Below, in pieces: positions 4,859 through 9,228 of a stretch of DNA of 9,228 bases. The stretch comes from a bacterium. Lineage in GTDB: Bacteria; B130-G9. The number at the start of each line of letters is the position of its first letter. Within the stretch, counting starts at the first letter, position 1. The stretch is taken from positions 1 through 9,228 of the forward strand of contig DATLAJ010000118.1 in the NCBI GenBank assembly GCA_035527515.1, given 5' to 3'. Position numbers and translations under genes: made by a program. The notes below the pieces were generated by a model, which had not been told where the DNA came from, made no database searches, and saw only the letters and a list, made by a program, of their open reading frames with translations.

Positions 4859-6949
4859 TTACGGCGCTCCGTTACCGCGGAAGAGTCCCGTCGCGTATTG
4901 CGAGTTGCTGCCGTTGAAGAGGCCCATGTTGCGGTGGCGATCGCGTAGTTCGGCCTTCTTGCCCAGGTTCCAGCTCGAGACCTTCGTGAAATAGCCAGTT
5001 ATCCGCGTTATGCCATCGACGTTCTTGCTGTGGCAGTAAGGGCACTCGTCCAGAAGACCACGCGTCGTCCGCTGGCAGTCGTTGCAGGTCGTAAACTCCG
5101 GCGAGAAAGCGATCTGGTCGTTGTCCGTGAACTTGAACACTTTTACGACGAAGTTGGCCAGCGATTCGGCGCTCGGGCGCTGCTCACCGAGCCAAAGGTG
5201 CGAGATCGCTCCTGCCTCGATGAGTGGATGGAACATGCCTTCCAGCCTGACCCGCTCGATGGGGTTGGTTGGGGCGCCTACGTCGAAGAGCGTGGAATTG
5301 GTGTAATAGACGCCGCCGTTGTCGAGGCTGCCCTTGACGGTCTTGGCGGCCATCGAGGGGAAGTGCTCCAAGTCCAACTTCGCGAACCTGTATGCCGTCG
5401 ATTCCGCCGGCGTCTGCTCCAGCACGAACTTCATGTTGTGCTTCTTCGTCAGGCGGTCGCTCATGATCCTCATGTGCGCGGTGACCTGTAGGCCGAACTT
5501 CAGCGCTCGCTTGCTCTCGTGCATGTGCTCGCCGATATGCGCATAGACCATGTCGTCCAGGCCGACCATGCCCATCAGGTAGGACGCCTTGTTGAGCCTG
5601 AGATAACTCACGTCGTCCTTCTTCATCGTGAGAAGCGCCAGCGGGCCAGTGTCTCCAAGCGCAAGCAACTTCTCGATGAATATCCGCTTCTGCATGTGCG
5701 CCTCAGCAGCGAGTTTCATCAGCTCAGTCAGCCTCTGGAAGAGCACCGTGTCGTTCCCATCCGCCTCGTAGGCGATTCTCGGCAAATTGGTCGTTACGTT
5801 CTGGAGCGCACAGAAGCGCATCTTCCAGGGCTGCTTGGCGTCCTCGATGTCCTCCGAAGTCAGCTTGAAAGAGAGGCGGCAGCACTCGCTGATCTTCGCC
5901 GTCTCGCCACGGTCGAACACGAAATACGTGTTGCCCATCTTGCTCGCCACCTCGCAAATGTGGTGCAAGAACTTCTCGTGGCCATCCGTCTTGAAGAAAT
6001 CCTCGGTCATGTGGACAAGTGGCTTCGGGAAAAAGAACGGCCGACCCGAGCCGTCGCCATCCATGTAGATGTCGAACAAGGCCCACACAAATCGCTGCGC
6101 ATCCTTCTCATAATCCTTATACTTCTTGCCCGTGTACGTGCCGCCAGGGCCTATCGCATCAACCTCTCGAAAATGCTTCGGGACCTCCCAATAAAGGTTC
6201 AGGTCGGAGAATATCGCCTGACCCCCGCGCGCAACCGCCTGCTGTGAATACTCAAAGATCAATATCTGAGCGAGCTGGTGCAGGTCCCTGTCACTCATCT
6301 CGGTTATGTAGGGCGCAAAGAACAAGTTCACCGCATCCCAGCCAATCGCACCTGCAAAATGACCCTGAAGCGCAGCAGAAAACTTCACCATGTGTGCAAG
6401 CAAAACCTCCGGGTGCTTCGCTGGCTTAGCTATTGAGAGCGCGTTCGGAAGCGATAGACCATATTTCTTGACATACTCTAACGATTGACCAGAACAATAC
6501 GGCCGGTCGATGAACCCAAGGTCATGAAGATGAATGTCGCCCGACAGATGAGCGTCTGCGACCGCCTGCGAAAACACCGTCAGAAGCGCATATTCCTTCT
6601 TAATGCTCTCCGCAAGCGTCAGGTTCGTCCCCTCAGGTCCGTGAGGGACGTTCGCATTCTCCTTGTTCGGATGCAAGATCAACTCATTCACGTCATAAAG
6701 CGGAACCCCGAGCCGCGTGTGATAGCGCCTCGCCTCCTCAAGCCCGTGCTCGACCAGTTTCGAGTTGACGAGCTCACGCACCAACGGCGCGGTAACAACC
6801 TTGATCGAGGAGCGAAACAGCTGCTCCTCAACCTCAAGACCTATCTGCTCCGCCGTCCCCGCATCGATGTCGGTTTCCCTGATAAGGGCATTGACGATGC
6901 GCTCGCGGTTCCACTTGACGACCTCTTCGCTCGATGTCCGGACGAACAT
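4859..6949 (-). CDS. nrdD: Anaerobic ribonucleoside-triphosphate reductase, class III (NrdD)
   Basis: This enzyme reduces ribonucleoside triphosphates to deoxy forms under anaerobic conditions, using a glycyl radical installed by the radical-SAM activase NrdG. The 696 residues show an N-terminal ATP-cone (about 1-90, with VVKWNRERIVNAL), then the glycyl-radical barrel. HLHDLGF at 140-146 is followed by PYC with C152, and ECCRLSF at 355-361 holds the likely thiyl cysteine (C356 or C357). A zinc site is formed by C622, C625, C636 and C639. The radical glycine is G652 in RITGYF. After the usual end (KAELRDRHR, 665-673) there is a 20-odd residue tail rich in Asn, Gly and Ser. ATG at 6949 is chosen because GGAG lies 6 nt upstream and homologues begin at the ATP-cone; an in-frame ATG at 7039 would add 30 Gly/Ser/Pro-rich residues. 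No nrdG is adjacent. The gene is divergent from hcp and has a strong promoter at 7137-7166. Confidence 0.96.
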   Translation of the reverse strand: MFVRTSSEEVVKWNRERIVNALIRETDIDAGTAEQIGLEVEEQLFRSSIKVVTAPLVRELVNSKLVEHGLEEARRYHTRLGVPLYDVNELILHPNKENANVPHGPEGTNLTLAESIKKEYALLTVFSQAVADAHLSGDIHLHDLGFIDRPYCSGQSLEYVKKYGLSLPNALSIAKPAKHPEVLLAHMVKFSAALQGHFAGAIGWDAVNLFFAPYITEMSDRDLHQLAQILIFEYSQQAVARGGQAIFSDLNLYWEVPKHFREVDAIGPGGTYTGKKYKDYEKDAQRFVWALFDIYMDGDGSGRPFFFPKPLVHMTEDFFKTDGHEKFLHHICEVASKMGNTYFVFDRGETAKISECCRLSFKLTSEDIEDAKQPWKMRFCALQNVTTNLPRIAYEADGNDTVLFQRLTELMKLAAEAHMQKRIFIEKLLALGDTGPLALLTMKKDDVSYLRLNKASYLMGMVGLDDMVYAHIGEHMHESKRALKFGLQVTAHMRIMSDRLTKKHNMKFVLEQTPAESTAYRFAKLDLEHFPSMAAKTVKGSLDNGGVYYTNSTLFDVGAPTNPIERVRLEGMFHPLIEAGAISHLWLGEQRPSAESLANFVVKVFKFTDNDQIAFSPEFTTCNDCQRTTRGLLDECPYCHSKNVDGITRITGYFTKVSSWNLGKKAELRDRHRNMGLFNGSNSQYATGLFRGNGAP

Positions 6950-6955
6950 CGCGAT

Positions 6956-6959
6956 CTCC
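6956..6959 (-). promoter_or_regulatory. Ribosome binding site favouring the internal nrdD start
   Basis: On the minus strand GGAG lies 6 nt before the ATG at 6949. The upstream in-frame ATG at 7039 has AAGGAAG directly abutting it, too close for normal initiation, and a weaker GAAGG 9 nt away. Both starts remain possible. Confidence 0.5.
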
Positions 6960-7123
6960 GTGGCCTCTGCACGAGGCGATGTTGAGCTCAAATGCAAGCC
7001 CGGCCCCCCAAGACCCTCTCCGACCCTATCTCTGGTCATCTTCCTTAGCCTTCTTTCCTATCTCTTAACAGCCGCTTTCAGGCAACCCGGATCCCGAACC
7101 GCGGCTCACAGCTAACATTATTC

Positions 7124-7148
7124 TGTATGTGCCCCAATAATACATACA
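7124..7148. promoter_or_regulatory. Inverted repeat over the nrdD -10 region, candidate operator
   Basis: TGTATGT (7124-7130) and ACATACA (7142-7148) form a perfect 7-bp inverted repeat with an 11-bp gap. It covers the -10 element and the predicted start point of nrdD transcription, a position suited to repression. Confidence 0.5.
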
Positions 7149-7166
7149 ACATATAGAATATGTCAA
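7137..7166 (-). promoter_or_regulatory. nrdD promoter, sigma-70 type
   Basis: On the minus strand a perfect TTGACA (7161-7166) is followed after 18 bases by TATTAT (7137-7142, five of six consensus bases). Transcription would start near 7130, giving a leader of about 180 nt to the chosen nrdD start or about 90 nt to the alternative one. Confidence 0.7.
7149..7163. promoter_or_regulatory. Palindrome in the nrdD promoter spacer, candidate operator
   Basis: ACATAT-AGA-ATATGT is a perfect 6-bp inverted repeat between the -35 and -10 elements and abuts the neighbouring inverted repeat. Centres of the two are 20 bp apart, about two helical turns. Paired sites over nrd promoters are typical of NrdR, but the match to the usual NrdR box (around ACAC-ATATAT-GTGT) is poor, so the regulator is unassigned. 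Confidence 0.5.
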
Positions 7167-7379
7167 GCTATTCTTGCGGCCTTTTTCCTAGAGTCGCTGA
7201 CCCGCCAGAACCCACCAATAAAGACCGTCCACACCATAGCTCCGACAGACCTGGGTGGGGATTGGTTCCCTCGTGAGTCGATTCTCTTCGTCTTGGTTGG
7301 TCCTTTTCTAGTTCAGGAGCTGATATGCTGAGGGCGTAGATACGTTGTTATGCTTGAAAGCCACAATTAGGAGTCACCT

Positions 7380-7472
7380 GTGGCGGAACTATTTGAGCCA
7401 TCTGATGGCGGAGACGAGGCTCTCGCAAGTTTGCCTGAGCATGCAAAGCGACACTGGATTTTGGAGACGTAA
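7380..7472 (+). CDS. Possible 30-residue leader peptide upstream of hcp
   Basis: GTG at 7380 opens 30 codons ending in TAA at 7470-7472, preceded by AGGAG with a perfect 6-nt spacing. The peptide starts MAELFEPSDGGDEALAS and ends in HWILET; it is acidic at the front and matches nothing I know. The same frame continues upstream through a TAG (7368-7370) to an ATG at 7350. It ends 31 bases before the hcp ATG, so it could be a translated leader, the remnant of a regulator gene, or chance. Confidence 0.28.
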   Translation: MAELFEPSDGGDEALASLPEHAKRHWILET

Positions 7473-7481
7473 CTAAGAGAC

Positions 7482-7497
7482 GGAGGTGTGAGAGGTG
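7482..7497 (+). promoter_or_regulatory. Tandem ribosome binding sites of hcp
   Basis: GGAGGTG at 7482-7488 stands 6 nt before an in-frame GTG (7495). AGAGGTG at 7491-7497 stands 6 nt before the ATG at 7504. The second pair yields the N-terminus MFCYQC that is standard for Hcp, so 7504 is preferred; the GTG start would add only three residues. Confidence 0.6.
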
Positions 7498-7503
7498 GGC
7501 GGC

Positions 7504-9147
7504 ATGTTTTGCTATCAATGTGAACAGACGGCTAAGGGATCGGGATGCACCATAGCGGGGGTTTGCGGGAAGGATGCGACAACTGCGACTTTACAGGACC
7601 TTTTGTTGTTCGCGACGAAGGGCATCTCGATGTATGCACATCGAGCGCGGAAGTTTGGCGCCAAGGACCACGACATCGATATATTTGTGCCTCAGTCGCT
7701 CTTCTCGACGATAACGAATGTCAACTTCGACCCGGAGCGGCTTGAGATGCTCTTGAAAAGGGCGGCCAAGCTCCTTGTTAAAGCTAGATCTATGTATGAG
7801 GCGGCGTGCGAAAAGGCTGGCGAGGCCCGGGAGCAGTTGGCCGGTCCAGCGGCATGGGTTGCGGCGGATGACATTGCGGGCTTGATCAAGCAGGGCGAGA
7901 ACGTCTCGATCGCGAAGGAGCGGGGCCGCTTCGGAGACGACATTGCCGGACTGATGGAGCTGTATCTTTATGGTCTCAAGGGGATGGCGGCATACGCGGA
8001 CCATGCGGAGATACTGGGTGTCGAGAGTGACGAGGTCTATGCCACTTTTCACGAGGCGCTGGATTTTCTTACGCGTGATAGTTACACGGTTGACGAGACT
8101 TTTGGCCGGTGCTTGGCTGCGGGCGAGTTGAACCTGCGGGTGATGGAGCTTCTGGACCGGGCGAACACCGGCTCTTACGGGCATCCGGAGCCGACAAGCG
8201 TGCGCGTAACGCCGGTCAAAGGGAAGGCCATCGTCGTGTCGGGACATGACCTAAAGGACTTGGAGGAGCTTCTCAAGCAGACCGAGGGGAAGGGGATCAA
8301 TGTTTATACGCACGGTGAGATGCTGCCCACGCTCGCCTATCCTGGCCTCAAGAAATACAAGCATCTAGTCGGGAACTATGGTGGTGCTTGGCAGAGGCAA
8401 GTTCAGGAGTTCGACGCGTTCCCTGGGGCGATACTGATGACGACCAACTGCATACAAAAGCCCCGCGAGAGCTACAAGGGTCGGATATTCACGTGCGGCC
8501 TCGTCGCATGGCCTGGTGTCACGCACATCTCCGACCGCAACTTCGCTCCTGTGATTGAGGCGGCTTTGGCGGCGCCGGGCTTTGCGGAGGACGCGCCTGA
8601 GAAGCGGATCACGATAGGTTTCGGCCACAACGCCGTGATGGGCGTGGCCGGTGCGGTCATTGATGCGGTCAAGGCCGGCAAGATTCGGCACTTCTTCCTC
8701 ATCGGCGGCTGCGACGGGGCAAAACCGGGCCGTAACTACTACACCGACTTTGCGAAGGCCGTGCCGGCCGACTGCGTGATCCTGACGCTCGCCTGCGGCA
8801 AATACCGGTTCAACAAGCTAGAATTCGGAGACATTGATGGCATCCCACGTCTTCTCGACATTGGCCAGTGCAACGATGCCCACTCGGCAGTCCAGATTGC
8901 GCTCGCTCTGGCCGAGGCGTTCGGATGCGGCGTGAACGAGCTGCCGCTGTCGTTTATCCTGTCTTGGTATGAGCAGAAGGCCGTCTCGATCCTCCTCTCG
9001 CTGCTGCACCTCGGAATCAAGAACATTCGCCTCGGGCCAAGCCTGCCCGCGTTCATAACGCCGGCCGCGCTCAACGTCCTTGTGGAGAAGTTCAACATCT
9101 CTCCGATCACAACACCTGAGCAGGACCTGGCGGCCATCCTCGACTGA
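7504..9147 (+). CDS. hcp: Hybrid-cluster protein Hcp (hydroxylamine / NO reductase), class I
   Basis: Hcp, the prismane protein, reduces hydroxylamine to ammonia in vitro, and in E. coli it acts as a high-affinity NO reductase under anaerobic conditions. The 547 residues match the family. The N-terminal cysteines C3, C6, C15 and C21 have the C-X2-C-X8-C-X5-C spacing of class I proteins, which bind a [4Fe-4S] cluster; class II proteins of facultative bacteria space them differently. All hybrid-cluster ligands are present: H248, E272, C316, C403 (the persulfide cysteine, in GGCDG), C431 (LACGKYRF), C456 (GQCNDAH), E490 and K492 (SWYEQKA), each within a few positions of the Desulfovibrio numbering. 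No reductase partner (Hcr) follows in the 80 bases left, and class I proteins usually lack one. The gene is divergent from nrdD and ends before a strong hairpin. The product is presumably cytoplasmic; no signal peptide is seen. Confidence 0.97.
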   Translation: MFCYQCEQTAKGSGCTIAGVCGKDATTATLQDLLLFATKGISMYAHRARKFGAKDHDIDIFVPQSLFSTITNVNFDPERLEMLLKRAAKLLVKARSMYEAACEKAGEAREQLAGPAAWVAADDIAGLIKQGENVSIAKERGRFGDDIAGLMELYLYGLKGMAAYADHAEILGVESDEVYATFHEALDFLTRDSYTVDETFGRCLAAGELNLRVMELLDRANTGSYGHPEPTSVRVTPVKGKAIVVSGHDLKDLEELLKQTEGKGINVYTHGEMLPTLAYPGLKKYKHLVGNYGGAWQRQVQEFDAFPGAILMTTNCIQKPRESYKGRIFTCGLVAWPGVTHISDRNFAPVIEAALAAPGFAEDAPEKRITIGFGHNAVMGVAGAVIDAVKAGKIRHFFLIGGCDGAKPGRNYYTDFAKAVPADCVILTLACGKYRFNKLEFGDIDGIPRLLDIGQCNDAHSAVQIALALAEAFGCGVNELPLSFILSWYEQKAVSILLSLLHLGIKNIRLGPSLPAFITPAALNVLVEKFNISPITTPEQDLAAILD

Positions 9148-9167
9148 TTCCTGGCGCTAATTGGTGA

Positions 9168-9191
9168 CCGGGCGGCCTTGCGGCCGCCCGG
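9168..9191 (+). terminator. Strong GC hairpin after hcp, probable terminator
   Basis: CCGGGCGGCC and GGCCGCCCGG form a perfect 10-bp stem with a TTGC loop, starting 20 bases after the hcp stop. The following bases (CTTCAC) are only weakly T-rich, so it is not a classical intrinsic terminator, but its strength and place fit an end of the hcp transcript. It may also serve the opposite strand. Confidence 0.6.
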
Positions 9192-9202
9192 CTTCACACG
9201 GA

Positions 9203-9221
9203 GCATATTACTGAAATATGC
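9203..9221. repeat. 7-bp perfect inverted repeat at the right edge
   Basis: GCATATT (9203-9209) and AATATGC (9215-9221) pair around a 5-base loop, 11 bases beyond the hcp hairpin. The AT-rich stem and position suggest an operator or promoter element for a gene to the right, outside the window. Confidence 0.45.
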
Positions 9222-9228
9222 CGCGACC

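Larger units (their letters stand above)
7040..7503. other. Divergent nrdD-hcp control region
   Basis: This gap of about 460 bp separates the 5' ends of nrdD and hcp. The left end would be the nrdD leader, with a possible AGCCGC/GCGGCT stem (read on the minus strand) at 7070-7106. The nrdD promoter with two inverted repeats lies at 7124-7166. The hcp side holds a candidate 30-codon ORF with its own ribosome site at 7369-7472. No strong plus-strand promoter for hcp stands out; the best guess is TTGGTC at 7297 with TGATAT at 7321, which is weak. No clear FNR-like (TTGAT-N4-ATCAA) site was found. Confidence 0.6.

Noticed and set aside
5519-6247. 242-codon plus-strand ORF opposite nrdD
   Set aside because: It is antisense to a complete NrdD with all catalytic residues and shows no family features of its own.
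1-9228. CRISPR array or toxin-antitoxin pair
   Set aside because: No regularly spaced repeats of CRISPR length and no small adjacent toxin/antitoxin gene pair were found on either strand.

Overview
The window reads as a piece of an anaerobic bacterial genome of moderate GC content. The support is an oxygen-sensitive class III ribonucleotide reductase (NrdD), a class I hybrid-cluster protein (Hcp), a TTGACA/TATTAT-type promoter, Shine-Dalgarno sites and a tRNA with an encoded CCA end. I cannot name the phylum. Nothing in the left third identifies the mobile element, if any, that carried it.

Layout. (1) 1-3900, plus strand: a two-gene unit with an ATGA overlap. It holds dinD (RecA-inhibitor family, with a BRO-like N-terminus) and a 999-residue type III restriction Res subunit with helicase motifs and a PD-ExK nuclease end. 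The usual Mod partner is not in the window and would lie upstream if present. (2) 3901-4291: no convincing gene. It holds a 21-bp imperfect direct repeat, an 8-bp inverted repeat and a weak terminator for the tRNA. (3) 4292-4368, minus strand: tRNA-Arg(CCU), flanked on both sides by a 14-bp inverted repeat with one mismatch. Its 3' end faces the restriction genes, the usual geometry for an island integrated at a tRNA. (4) 4369-4858: a non-genic stretch with a plausible plus-strand terminator and a doubtful 40-codon ORF. (5) 4859-6949, minus strand: nrdD, with no nrdG activase next to it. (6) 6950-7503: a long divergent regulatory region. It holds a strong nrdD promoter overlaid by two abutting inverted repeats, and a possible 30-codon leader peptide before hcp. 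(7) 7504-9147, plus strand: hcp with all cluster ligands, then a strong GC hairpin and a second palindrome at the window edge.

How it fits together. The right half is core anaerobic metabolism: deoxynucleotide synthesis (NrdD) and NO/hydroxylamine detoxification (Hcp), divergently arranged around a shared control region. The left half is a defence unit in which a RecA-inhibiting family protein is translationally coupled to a restriction nuclease-helicase. That pairing is the most interesting biological idea in the window.
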